A stretch of DNA of 64,000 nucleotides from Phycisphaerae bacterium. Lineage in GTDB: Bacteria; Planctomycetota; Phycisphaerae; UBA1845. The DNA lies in assembly GCA_024102815.1 (NCBI GenBank), contig JAGFJJ010000059.1, positions 87,274 to 151,273 on the forward strand. The letters are read 5' to 3'. Under the pieces are notes generated by a model, which did no database searches, was not told where the DNA came from, and was given only the letters and a program-made list of their open reading frames with translations. The translations under genes were made by a program, and so were the position numbers. Positions 27,245-36,021 of this stretch are shown here, piece after piece. Every line of letters starts with the position of its first letter. Within the stretch, counting starts at the first letter, position 1.

Positions 27245-30200
27245 TCACGGATTGAGTTCAATCTGCAGCGGCGGCGCCGGACATCCTGCCTGACCCTGAT
27301 CTCCGGGCGGGTCTGGCACCGGAAATGGGTAGAACTCCTTGCCGCTCCCCGTGGCGAATGCGTTTACGACTTGCAGCGCATCCGCACCGTTGGTCACCCG
27401 GTCCGGAAGGCTGGGATTTACGTCCGACCAGGTCGTGTCGGGAGCAGATGGCAGCCCGCTGAATCCCTGTAGCACCGCGCCGATGTCAAACCCGTTCGTC
27501 CGGCCGTCCGGGGGAGTCCAATGGTTGGGCGGCGTCGGGGGAGTCGTGGTCGGGTCCCCCGTCATGCTGAATTGTCCAACAACGTCGCCCCACCAGCGGT
27601 CGTTGGTCGGCATGTGGTTGGTGTAGACAGAGAGCGGCTGGGAGAATTTCACCCCGTCAAGCGTTGTGCGTACCTCGTATCGCCTTCCATCCGGTGCAAG
27701 CGCGGCATCTCCGGGAGAGATAAGGCACCCTCCGACGCTAATCACCGGCAAGGTCGCGAAGTCGTAGAGCGGAGGATCTTCGTCCGAAACCAGGAAGCAC
27801 AGTCCCTTGGCGGCAATGGACGCCGGCGTCGTGCGCGGCGTGCTGATGAACCAGCTTTCGCCCCCCACGATTTCTTTCACCTCGTAGCCGTGGAGCTCAC
27901 CCAGCAGGGATGGATCCGGGACAAATGAAATGTATCGGCTCTTCAGCACACTGTTTGGATAGGAAGTGGCTGCGAGCGGCGGCGGAATTTCGCAGTCATC
28001 CGGTACACCGTTGCCGTCCTGATCGGGATCGCATTCGTCGGGAACGCCGTTTGCGTTGCAGTCGTTATCAGCCAGCTGACACTCGTCCGGAACCAAGTCT
28101 GCGTTGCAATCAACCCCGGATTCGACCGTCTCACAGGCATCGGGGAGTCCGTTGGGCTGGCAATCCGCCGCGCAGGAGACTCCCTGGACGTACGCGCCCC
28201 CTTGGAGAATGCACGGATTCGGGTCTCCAAGCGCCGACGGAGTGCAAACGCCGCCACCCAGGCAACAAATGGCCTCGCACGCGTCGGGAATGCCATTCCC
28301 GTTCATATCCGTGTTACACTCGTCGGGCACTTCGTCCGCATTGCAATCCGCGCTTCCGGACGTTACGCGAACGAAGTCAACTTGCCACCCAAGATACCCA
28401 CTGACGCCGCCGTCACTTGTGAAACGCCAGGTAATCGTTACAGCTTGGCCGGCAAAGGACGTCAGGTCGATGACCACTTCCTCCCATCCGTTGGACGAGC
28501 CGCTTTCGCGGAAAACGCGTTGGCCGTTGACGAATACCTCCGCAAAATCGAAGCCTTCTTCAGATTCGAGGTTTTGGCAGAAGCGAAGCTCCGACGTTGA
28601 ATTTCCAAGAGGGATCGGCGGTGAAATGAGCTCGGCTGTTTCGTTATCCCCGTATTCGCAACCAAACACGCTGCCGGAGTACGCCCAGTGCGTTCCGCTG
28701 CAAGGTGTGCCACTTGAGCAGAAGTTGGTAACGACGAAGGGGAATTGAGCTGTCCACCCGGCGGGCAGGCCCGATTCGAAATCGACACTCATCAGCAACC
28801 CCCCGCCCGTGACATCGCATTCATCTGGAAAGCCGTTGTTGTTGCAGTCGGCACTGACGGAGCCGTTGCCGTCGGGATCGCTCGGATCAATGTCGCAGGT
28901 GTCCGGCACGCCGTTGGCATTGCAGTCCTGCTGGCATTCGTCCGGCACCAGATTGCCATCGCAGTCGGGGCTGCTGACGCCGTTCCCATCGGGATCGGAA
29001 GGGTCCACGTCGCATGCGTCGACGACACTGTTGGCGTTGCAATCTTCCTCGCAGACGTCGGGAACGAGATTGCCATCGCAATCCGCCGCGCCCGACACAA
29101 CATCACATTCGTCAGGAACACCGTTATCATCGCAATCCGGGCTGATCCCAAAGGCCAGATCACACTCGTCGGGATTGCCGTTGTTGTTGCAGTCGACGGT
29201 GGGACCCGTTCCGCAGGGGCAATCGAGCTCCGCCCGGAAGGCGCCCCGGCCGTGCGTGAACGCGACCAGGTGATAATTGTCGGGGAAATCCAGGGCTTCA
29301 ACGACCGTATGCGACAAGCCTGTATTCGCCGGGTTCCAAGTCGCGCCGCCGTCGTCACTGTCAAAAACGCCGAGTTCCGTACCTAGAAAGAGCTGGTTCG
29401 GATCGCACGGTCGAATCGCGATCCAATGCACCGGAATATCGGGTACTCCCGCGACATCCACGCCGGTGTCGATCGGCGTCCATGTCGTGCCGCCGTCCAC
29501 TGATCGCAATACGTGAGTTACATTGAATGTCGAGTACGTTGCATAGACAATATTCGGGTTGGAAGGATGGATCGCCACGCTGCTCACGTACGCTCCGATG
29601 TTCAAACCGTTCGTCGCGTTGAATACCGTCCAGGTGGGGGACGGTGCCAAGCCGTCCAGCGTCTTGGCAACGTAGCCGTTGTTGAATCCCAGGAAAACGA
29701 TGTTGTTGTTGGACGGGGCGATGGCGATGGCGGAGATCGTCCCCGCCGACGGAAAGTCGTTACCGGCTAACGACCAGTTGGCCGCACCGTCCGTTGTCCG
29801 CCATGGTCGTTGGCCCCCTGTCCAGAGCACGAGCGGATTGACAGGATCCATGGCAAAAGGCGTGATGAAGAGCCCGTCGATATCGAATATGCCGTTGATC
29901 GCGGACTCCCAGATCTCACCTCCGTCAATCGACTTGAGCATGGCGGGGAATCGCTGGGTCTCCGTGTACATGATGTCGTTGTTGGTGGGGTCGATCGCGA
30001 AGTAGCCTCCGTCTCCCCCGACCACTTGCCGCCACGCATTCGGGTCGACAGCGGAATTGGTCAGCAAGACGCCGTTGTCCTGCGTCCCCCCTGCGAAAGT
30101 GTCCTCTTGGTTGGCGGCATCACCGTGATAGAACTGGGCCGTGCCGTAGTTGTTGTTCAGACCGGTCCACGCGACGGCAGGCAAGGGCGCCGGGGATGAA

Positions 30201-31816
30201 GTCGGGCAATCATTCGTGCTGACGGCTGCACGGGCGTTGTCCGTTCGAGCAAGCCCGCCATCGGTTCCGGAATAGAGCGTCTGATTGCTTGCGCCGTCGA
30301 AATCAGGGTGAAAGACGAGAACATGGTGATCGGCGTGAAGGTAATTCAGGTCGCCGGGATCAAAGAACCAGTAACTGGCGACTTTGAATGTCTGCCCGCC
30401 GTCCTCGGACCGGAAAAGGTCGATTCCGCCGACCCAGACGATGTTTGGATCGAGGGGGTCAACGGCAATGACGTTGTCGTACCACCCCTGAGATCGGAGT
30501 GCGGAGCCGAAACAGCCGTTCGAGAACGCCATATTGCTCAGCAGGTAGGGGTTGATGGGGTGCGATGGCGTGAGCTGCGGCGTCCACGTAAGCCCGCCAT
30601 CGGACGACCGGAACACGTTGACAATCGTGCCGGTCGGCGCCCCGATGCCGTTATCGGCCATCGCCACATACATGATATCGTTGTTGCTCGGCGCGATCGC
30701 CAGGGACATGCGCCCTTGACGGGTGACGATCAGATCGGAAGTGGTTCCCACCTGCGTCCAGCTAATGCCTCCATCAGCCGACCGAAAGAGCCCGTCGGTG
30801 TCAAAACTCCCGAACGACGCGAAAACGACATCCGGTCCCGGTGGCGTGTCCGCGCGCAGCGCCAACTCCATGCATCCCGACGTACTGCCATTGCTGTTGG
30901 GCGGCGAGGTATTGATGAACGTGGTGTTTTCCAGGACAGGAAACCAGAACATGCCCGCCGTCGTCGTCTTGTAGACGCCGAACCGCGTGCACGCATAGAC
31001 GTGGTCCGGATTGGATGGGCTTACGGCCAGATCATTTACGCGGAAGAAGGCATCGTAAGCCGTGTCGGTCAGATGCGTCCAGGTTGCCCCTGCATCGGTC
31101 GACTTGAAGATTCCCAGCCCGCGCACCGCATCGCCGTTAAAAAAGCCCTCCCCGGTGCCCGCGTACAGGACGTTAGAATTCGACGGGTCCATGGCCAGGG
31201 AGCAAACCGCGATGTTCAGCATGAAGTCGTCGGTCGGGAACCAGTTCGCCCCCGCATCGATCGTCTTCCAGACACCGCCCGCGACGCCGGCGGCGTACAT
31301 GATATTCGGATTATCGGGATTGATGACCATTGCCCGCGTGCGACCGCCGATGTTGCCAGGGCCAAGCTCGGTCCAGGTCAATGGGGCCCCGGCCAGCGGT
31401 CCGCGCGAAGCCTTGAGCAGGGCCTCGCGAGCGAGAATAGTGTCGTAGCTCTTGCGAAGCTCATCGATCGGGAACTGCGACATGCCGATCGGAAGGCGCT
31501 GGGCCATGAAAAAGTCCATCGCCTCCTGCGGCGCGTCAAATGGCTTCGGGCCGCGCATGGAGTAGATTTTGCTCTTTCGCACGATTCTCCTGTTGACGGA
31601 AGTCCAGTCCCGCGACGGTTCCGCCGCGGCGAGCGTCGGCCCGGTGTGGGGACCGCTTTCGTCAGGGATGCCGCTCTGGGAAGTCGATGATCTCGGGACC
31701 GGCTTGTTCGATACATCCCGGATCTCTGCTCGCCGAACGCTGGAGGCGCAAGCCACCCACAGTACCGCTGCGAATGCCCCGGCGACCCAGAGCACCACAA
31801 AGCAAACTCGGCGCAT
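27245..31816 (-). CDS. Giant surface protein: BNR/VPS10-like propellers, Ca-binding repeats, dockerin-like end
   Basis: 1,523 residues, exported; the signal (1-25) ends LWVACASS and may be a lipobox, though -3 is Trp. Residues about 150-860 hold many BNR/sortilin-type repeats of the form S-x-D-G-G-x-T-W (STDAGATWTHL, RSADGGISWTQV, RSVDGGTTWTPI), forming one or two beta-propellers. Residues about 870-1010 and 1130-1280 hold thirteen units like DCNNNGNPDECD and DCNANGVPDECD, resembling thrombospondin type 3 calcium repeats. Between the two blocks is a MAM/CUB-like beta-sandwich (VDFESGLPAGW onward). The last 90 residues carry dockerin-like calcium loops (RTNGFDIGAVLQGF; VTNGADALQVVNAF). The start is ATG 31816 after GGAGGGAACC. 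Likely role: surface adhesion or glycan binding; catalytic activity not shown. Confidence 0.9.
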   Translation of the reverse strand: MRRVCFVVLWVAGAFAAVLWVACASSVRRAEIRDVSNKPVPRSSTSQSGIPDESGPHTGPTLAAAEPSRDWTSVNRRIVRKSKIYSMRGPKPFDAPQEAMDFFMAQRLPIGMSQFPIDELRKSYDTILAREALLKASRGPLAGAPLTWTELGPGNIGGRTRAMVINPDNPNIMYAAGVAGGVWKTIDAGANWFPTDDFMLNIAVCSLAMDPSNSNVLYAGTGEGFFNGDAVRGLGIFKSTDAGATWTHLTDTAYDAFFRVNDLAVSPSNPDHVYACTRFGVYKTTTAGMFWFPVLENTTFINTSPPNSNGSTSGCMELALRADTPPGPDVVFASFGSFDTDGLFRSADGGISWTQVGTTSDLIVTRQGRMSLAIAPSNNDIMYVAMADNGIGAPTGTIVNVFRSSDGGLTWTPQLTPSHPINPYLLSNMAFSNGCFGSALRSQGWYDNVIAVDPLDPNIVWVGGIDLFRSEDGGQTFKVASYWFFDPGDLNYLHADHHVLVFHPDFDGASNQTLYSGTDGGLARTDNARAAVSTNDCPTSSPAPLPAVAWTGLNNNYGTAQFYHGDAANQEDTFAGGTQDNGVLLTNSAVDPNAWRQVVGGDGGYFAIDPTNNDIMYTETQRFPAMLKSIDGGEIWESAINGIFDIDGLFITPFAMDPVNPLVLWTGGQRPWRTTDGAANWSLAGNDFPSAGTISAIAIAPSNNNIVFLGFNNGYVAKTLDGLAPSPTWTVFNATNGLNIGAYVSSVAIHPSNPNIVYATYSTFNVTHVLRSVDGGTTWTPIDTGVDVAGVPDIPVHWIAIRPCDPNQLFLGTELGVFDSDDGGATWNPANTGLSHTVVEALDFPDNYHLVAFTHGRGAFRAELDCPCGTGPTVDCNNNGNPDECDLAFGISPDCDDNGVPDECDVVSGAADCDGNLVPDVCEEDCNANSVVDACDVDPSDPDGNGVSSPDCDGNLVPDECQQDCNANGVPDTCDIDPSDPDGNGSVSADCNNNGFPDECDVTGGGLLMSVDFESGLPAGWTAQFPFVVTNFCSSGTPCSGTHWAYSGSVFGCEYGDNETAELISPPIPLGNSTSELRFCQNLESEEGFDFAEVFVNGQRVFRESGSSNGWEEVVIDLTSFAGQAVTITWRFTSDGGVSGYLGWQVDFVRVTSGSADCNADEVPDECNTDMNGNGIPDACEAICCLGGGVCTPSALGDPNPCILQGGAYVQGVSCAADCQPNGLPDACETVESGVDCNADLVPDECQLADNDCNANGVPDECDPDQDGNGVPDDCEIPPPLAATSYPNSVLKSRYISFVPDPSLLGELHGYEVKEIVGGESWFISTPRTTPASIAAKGLCFLVSDEDPPLYDFATLPVISVGGCLISPGDAALAPDGRRYEVRTTLDGVKFSQPLSVYTNHMPTNDRWWGDVVGQFSMTGDPTTTPPTPPNHWTPPDGRTNGFDIGAVLQGFSGLPSAPDTTWSDVNPSLPDRVTNGADALQVVNAFATGSGKEFYPFPVPDPPGDQGQAGCPAPPLQIELNP

Positions 31817-32222
31817 GGTTCCCTCCTTGACCCGGACAATCCAGACGTGTTCCTCTTCCCCCGAGATCCCGATCGATTACGCGCTTCCGTGCCCGCCTTC
31901 GACTCGGACCGTTCGTCTTCTGCTTCCGGAAGAACCGGTGGACAGCACGCAATAGATCGGTCGTGATTAACGACGAACGGTGCAGCGGTAATGTGAACCG
32001 CTAAGTGAATATGCTATCTCACGAGAGCGGTTGCTGCAAGCAATTGTGCGCAGAATTAGGCGCGCAGAGGAAGGTTATCGGGACACGCTCATGCCGTGTT
32101 CTTGGCACAACGTGATCGAGGCACTCCAGCATCCATGAATGGTGGCAGGTTATCGTTCCGAATATGCGATCGTGCGATCGCAGGGAGACCAGTTTTCAAT
32201 CTGCAGTCTACGATCTACGCCT
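31817..32222. other. Intergenic region with no supported gene
   Basis: 406 bases upstream of the giant surface protein and downstream of the Clp N-domain gene. It is visibly more AT-rich around 31960-32060. A 6-base stem AGCGGT/ACCGCT with a 7-base loop lies at 31984-32002, and a GCGATCGC octamer near 32180. It probably contains the promoter of the minus-strand giant gene, but no convincing -35/-10 pair was identified. Open frames here are shadows. Confidence 0.5.
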
Positions 32223-32942
32223 TCACTGTGTGTCCGCGCCGCTGGCCAGTCGTTCGCGCACCCAGCCGGCCGTGACACCCTTCTCTGACAGCAGCTTCGC
32301 GACCGGGTTGTTCTCGTCGCGCAAGAGCGCCAGCAGCAGGTGCTCCGGCTCGATTTCGCCGGCACCCATACGGTTCGCCGAATCGACCGCCAGAATGAGC
32401 ACGTGCCAGAAGGACGGCGAGCGGAACGCTTTGGCCAGTTCCTGCTGGTGCATCCATTCCAGGTGTCCGTGACGGGAATGTACCAGGTCGTGATCGGCGT
32501 GTACCTCGCTGCGCAGGAGCCCCAAGGCCTTCTCGCGCAACGCTTCGAGCTTCACGCCCTGTTCGCTCAGCACCGTTGCGGCGATACTGTTACCTTGGGC
32601 AACCAGGCCCAGAACGAGGTGCTCCGTGCCGACATACTTGTGATTGTGCCCGCGCGATTCCTCGATTGCGAACCGAATGACGTCCTTCAGTTCCTTCGTC
32701 TGGGCGCGTCGTCCGATTTGGGTGGTCGCCTCCCCGGCGGAGAGCCGCCGGCGAACCTCTTCGCGAACGCGCCCCAGTTCCACGTCGAGTAACCGCAAGG
32801 CCTCGGTAGCCACACAACTGCCCTCGGCGATCAGGCCCAGCAGCAGGTGGGCGGGGGCCAGATAGTCGTGTCCCAGAATATCGGCCTCGCGGTTCGCCAA
32901 AGCAAAAGCGTGTCGGGCCCGATCGGAAAAACGTTCGTTCAT
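32223..32942 (-). CDS. Stand-alone Clp N-domain protein with three repeats
   Basis: 239 residues from ATG 32942, preceded by AAAGGGGAG. The open frame runs on to 33047, but that part lacks similarity. Two repeats make a normal Clp_N domain: MNERFSDRARHAFALANREA with YLAPAHLLLGLI, then FAIEESRGHNHKYVGTEHLV (residues about 5-145). A His-rich linker (HADHDLVHSRHGHLEW) leads to a third repeat, ILAVDSANRMGAGEIEPEHL through about residue 230. No AAA+ ATPase part follows. Such proteins resemble the substrate- or adaptor-binding part of ClpA/ClpC; a role as an adaptor or inhibitor is inferred only. Confidence 0.85.
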   Translation of the reverse strand: MNERFSDRARHAFALANREADILGHDYLAPAHLLLGLIAEGSCVATEALRLLDVELGRVREEVRRRLSAGEATTQIGRRAQTKELKDVIRFAIEESRGHNHKYVGTEHLVLGLVAQGNSIAATVLSEQGVKLEALREKALGLLRSEVHADHDLVHSRHGHLEWMHQQELAKAFRSPSFWHVLILAVDSANRMGAGEIEPEHLLLALLRDENNPVAKLLSEKGVTAGWVRERLASGADTQ

Positions 32943-33158
32943 GACGCACTCCCCTTTACCCTTCGTCCGGAATCGTGGCGGACACGGTAGCGGGGGGCAC
33001 CCCGGAGAGCAAGCGTAATGGGCTCTCTTCATCCCTCGACGGACCAAAGAACGGGAGGAGCCCCTGGGGGCTGCCCCGAAGTTTGTGGAACAGGTGCAGG
33101 CGGCCGGCCGGACTGCCTCCGCCCAATCTGGTTTCAGGTTTGCTCGTGCTGGAATGCG

Positions 33159-35414
33159 CTACCGCGCCGGACCCTCGGAGCCGGCAACGCCATCGCCGAT
33201 TCCACCGTCAGGCTCGACGGGAATGGGCGGGTCGTACGAGACAGGTTCGGCGATCAGCAGCTCGTAAGGCATCGCGGTCATGTCGCTGACCATCCCGCCC
33301 CGGATGCCATAATTGGTAACGGCATAAACCCGATCGCCTACAAACACGCCCCGCGTGAAGTACGGGTAGAAATAACCTTCTTCCACGAACCGCGTGTCGA
33401 TGCGCCCCATTTCCTGGAATCCGTTGGCTGCAGTCGCGTGATAGACGACGAGCCCGTCGAATCCACCGGGAACCCAAGGCTCTTCAACGACATCAACCTC
33501 GGTGCCGTCATTGCCCGTGTCATCTCCGAGCGGAGGCACCGGCTCGACCTGATTTTCCACGACCGTTGCCCCGTCCGATCCGACGGTGGCGACAGATCCG
33601 GTCGGCGCGGGCTCCTCAACGAAAATCGGGCCGGCATCGTAGATGGAGACAGGAAGAGCGACCATGTCGTTTTCGGGGAAATAGGTAAATGCCTTGGGAT
33701 TGTACAGTGCTTCCGACCACGCGCCGGCCTGCTCATCGGTCAGGACGACGTTGTGGGCCAGAATGGGATTGGCGAAGTCGCTGACATCGAAGATGGAAAG
33801 TTGAACGCCGCGCGGCCACGAAATATCGCCTTCCGGAATATACTGCCCGACGGTAAGCAGGTGATTCTCATCCATCGGCACGATGAATGTCGAGAACCCG
33901 GGAACCTTGAGCTCGCCGACGATGCGCGGACTGGCGGGATCCGAAATGTCCAACGTGAACAATGGGTCGATCTGGCGAAACGTGACCACGAACCCGCGAT
34001 TTCCAATGAACCGTGCCGATTGAACCGTTTCGCCCGGGGCAATATTCTCGACGCTGCCCATGATCGCCAATGTGCCGTCGCTTTCACCCAGAACGTACAC
34101 GTTGTTGGTCGATTCCGTCCGCTGCCCATCGGGGAAGAACGTCGGATCGACCGTCGACGCCACGCGGAGATAGCCGTCGTATTCGCCCATTGAGTATTGG
34201 TTCAGGATTCGGCCGGGAACGGAACCGGCGGCCACGGGTGTCGCGCCGGAGTCGGAGTAGGCGAGCTTGTAGATAGCCGTGGTGGAGCGCTGCGTCCCGA
34301 GAAAGTCGTATTGTGTGTTGGTGAGGTACAGGGCCTGCGTGGATGAGTAGATCAGGCCCGGTTCGGCAACGAGCCCCACGGCGGCAAATGTGCCGTCACC
34401 GTCCACGTTCATGCTGACGACGGAGACGATGCCGAACCCGTCCGGATCTTCAGGGCGATACAGGTTCTCCCAGGTGACCACATCACCGCTGACCGTAGTT
34501 CCGTCCGGTCCCTGCCGTGTGAAATGGGGGATCACCGTTTCGGCCGGGACCTGCGTCTGGGACATGTCCCGCGTGCCGAGCACCGGCAAAACGTCGAAGT
34601 AGTAGTTCTGGTAATTGGCAAGTACGAGGTGGAGCGTACCGTCGATCATGCGGCTGGAGGCCTGGGTTCCATCGAAGGAGGTCGTGGAAACGGGCAACGG
34701 CGCGGAGCGGTCCGAGACATCGAGGATCGTGACAATGGTCTGCGGACGAGAATACTGGAATGGCGCAAACGGCTCGGGGCCCTCAATTGGGTCATCTGCG
34801 CCGACTGCGTTCGCGGAGGTACCTTCCGCGGCAACCCCGCCGGAGTCCGAATCGTCAATCCCGACCACGTCATCGGCCGGCAGCGGCGCGTCGTAGAAGA
34901 TTAGATCCCCAAACGTTTGCGTAATCGCAATGATGCGTTCACCGCGGAGGTACATGTCCTGGGCGTATCCCTCCAGGGTGTACCGCCCGAGCAAATCGAG
35001 TTGGTCCGCCGGCGTGATGCGGGCGATGCGCAACTCGCTATCGCTGAGGACATAGACGAACGTCCCGTCAGTCTTGACCACGTCGGCCTCGTCTACGCCT
35101 TCCTCCTGAATCGTCGTTCCGGAAACAGGTTCGGCGTCAGCCTCGCCTGCAGCCTCACCGCTTCCGCCTTGTACCGGAGCGGGCGGGGGCGCTCCGTCTG
35201 CGACGGCATCGTCAAAGTCGATGAGTCCGCCCGGCTCCGCTACGCGTTGGCCGTTGCTCTCAACTTGCGCGTTGAAATATTGCTGAAATTCCTGCTCCGA
35301 TTCGAACCGCTTCAGGTTTGGAGAAGCTGATGGAGGGACATTTGTACTCAGGAAATCGCAACCCGATGACGTCAGCAAGGCGAGTGGTAGGGCCAGAGCA
35401 CAGAGGCGTTTCAT
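33159..35414 (-). CDS. Lipoprotein with C-terminal beta-propeller (PF09826-like)
   Basis: 751 residues. The lipoprotein signal ends LTSSGCD (Cys about residue 19). The conserved family opening IQEEGVDEADVVKTDGTFVY sits near residue 105, followed by repeated strands of a beta-propeller (YVLSDSELRIARI, YVLGESDGTLAIMGSVENIA, LLTVGQYIPEGDISWPRG). A Pro/Glu-rich insertion lies near residues 600-650, and the end is low-complexity Gly/Pro. This matches the secreted beta-propeller family PF09826, of unknown role. The start is ATG 35414 after CCAGGAG. The 32943-33158 gap downstream has no gene. Confidence 0.9.
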   Translation of the reverse strand: MKRLCALALPLALLTSSGCDFLSTNVPPSASPNLKRFESEQEFQQYFNAQVESNGQRVAEPGGLIDFDDAVADGAPPPAPVQGGSGEAAGEADAEPVSGTTIQEEGVDEADVVKTDGTFVYVLSDSELRIARITPADQLDLLGRYTLEGYAQDMYLRGERIIAITQTFGDLIFYDAPLPADDVVGIDDSDSGGVAAEGTSANAVGADDPIEGPEPFAPFQYSRPQTIVTILDVSDRSAPLPVSTTSFDGTQASSRMIDGTLHLVLANYQNYYFDVLPVLGTRDMSQTQVPAETVIPHFTRQGPDGTTVSGDVVTWENLYRPEDPDGFGIVSVVSMNVDGDGTFAAVGLVAEPGLIYSSTQALYLTNTQYDFLGTQRSTTAIYKLAYSDSGATPVAAGSVPGRILNQYSMGEYDGYLRVASTVDPTFFPDGQRTESTNNVYVLGESDGTLAIMGSVENIAPGETVQSARFIGNRGFVVTFRQIDPLFTLDISDPASPRIVGELKVPGFSTFIVPMDENHLLTVGQYIPEGDISWPRGVQLSIFDVSDFANPILAHNVVLTDEQAGAWSEALYNPKAFTYFPENDMVALPVSIYDAGPIFVEEPAPTGSVATVGSDGATVVENQVEPVPPLGDDTGNDGTEVDVVEEPWVPGGFDGLVVYHATAANGFQEMGRIDTRFVEEGYFYPYFTRGVFVGDRVYAVTNYGIRGGMVSDMTAMPYELLIAEPVSYDPPIPVEPDGGIGDGVAGSEGPAR

Positions 35415-36021
35415 CGAATCACTCCTGGGAAAAGTGCGAAGGCACGCTGAAGTCGGGCAGCCACGCGGGCCGAAGCGGCTTCACGAACAACCTGTGGAGG
35501 CAGGCTGAAATTTCAAACTTGGCGAATTCAGGCGACACAAGAGCCACCCACAAACCGTCACCGGCCACGCGCCTTTGGCCGACGAGGGTATCCTCTCATT
35601 GCCCAGCACTGACTCCGCTCACCCCATCATCGGTAAGTATCCGATCCGGAAATGACCGGTCAAGTGGAGGCAGGGCGTTCTTATCAGCCTCTGAGGCGCG
35701 CGATTTCGAAACATCGCGGTAACAAGCTCAATGCTCGCAACGGAAGCCACCGATGCTGCTGGCCTGTGCACCGTTTTTCGGACATGATGCCCGCCTTGCA
35801 CGGGAGTTCGGAGCGTAAAGCACCATCGCCCGATTGGAGATGTCTCAGGAAGTCGGTCCTGGACAATGATGACAGCATCCGCCAAGCGGGGTCGCCGATA
35901 TTGATCGTACGGCGGCCCGTCTTTGCAGGGCGCGCGTTAAGACTGCGGACGGCTGGGCCGGAAATGCCGGTGGTTCCGCGGGTTGCAGCGCTAGTCATCA
36001 CTGTTCCAGGAGCCGAGCATC
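35415..36021. other. 607-base divergent intergenic region, nothing recognised
   Basis: This lies between the divergent beta-propeller and transporter genes. Open frames on both strands here (up to about 140 codons) have no ribosome site, signal peptide or family-like segment, and the composition looks non-coding. It must hold promoters for both neighbours, but no convincing consensus pair or riboswitch fold was identified by eye. Confidence 0.45.

Noticed and set aside
28770..29200. Possible CRISPR-like or tandem DNA repeat seen as recurring GTCGG/GCCGTTG/GCAGTC strings
   Set aside because: The spacing is set by the protein repeat (about 36-90 bases, imperfect), with no conserved repeat-spacer structure and no cas genes.
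28745..29386. Repetitive plus-strand frame that looks like an Ile/Val/Ala repeat protein
   Set aside because: It is the antisense translation of the D-C-N-x-N-G-x-P-D-E-C repeats of the surface protein.
30308..31690. A 460-codon plus-strand frame inside the giant surface protein
   Set aside because: Antisense of the repetitive BNR region; its composition follows the sense repeats and there is no start signal.
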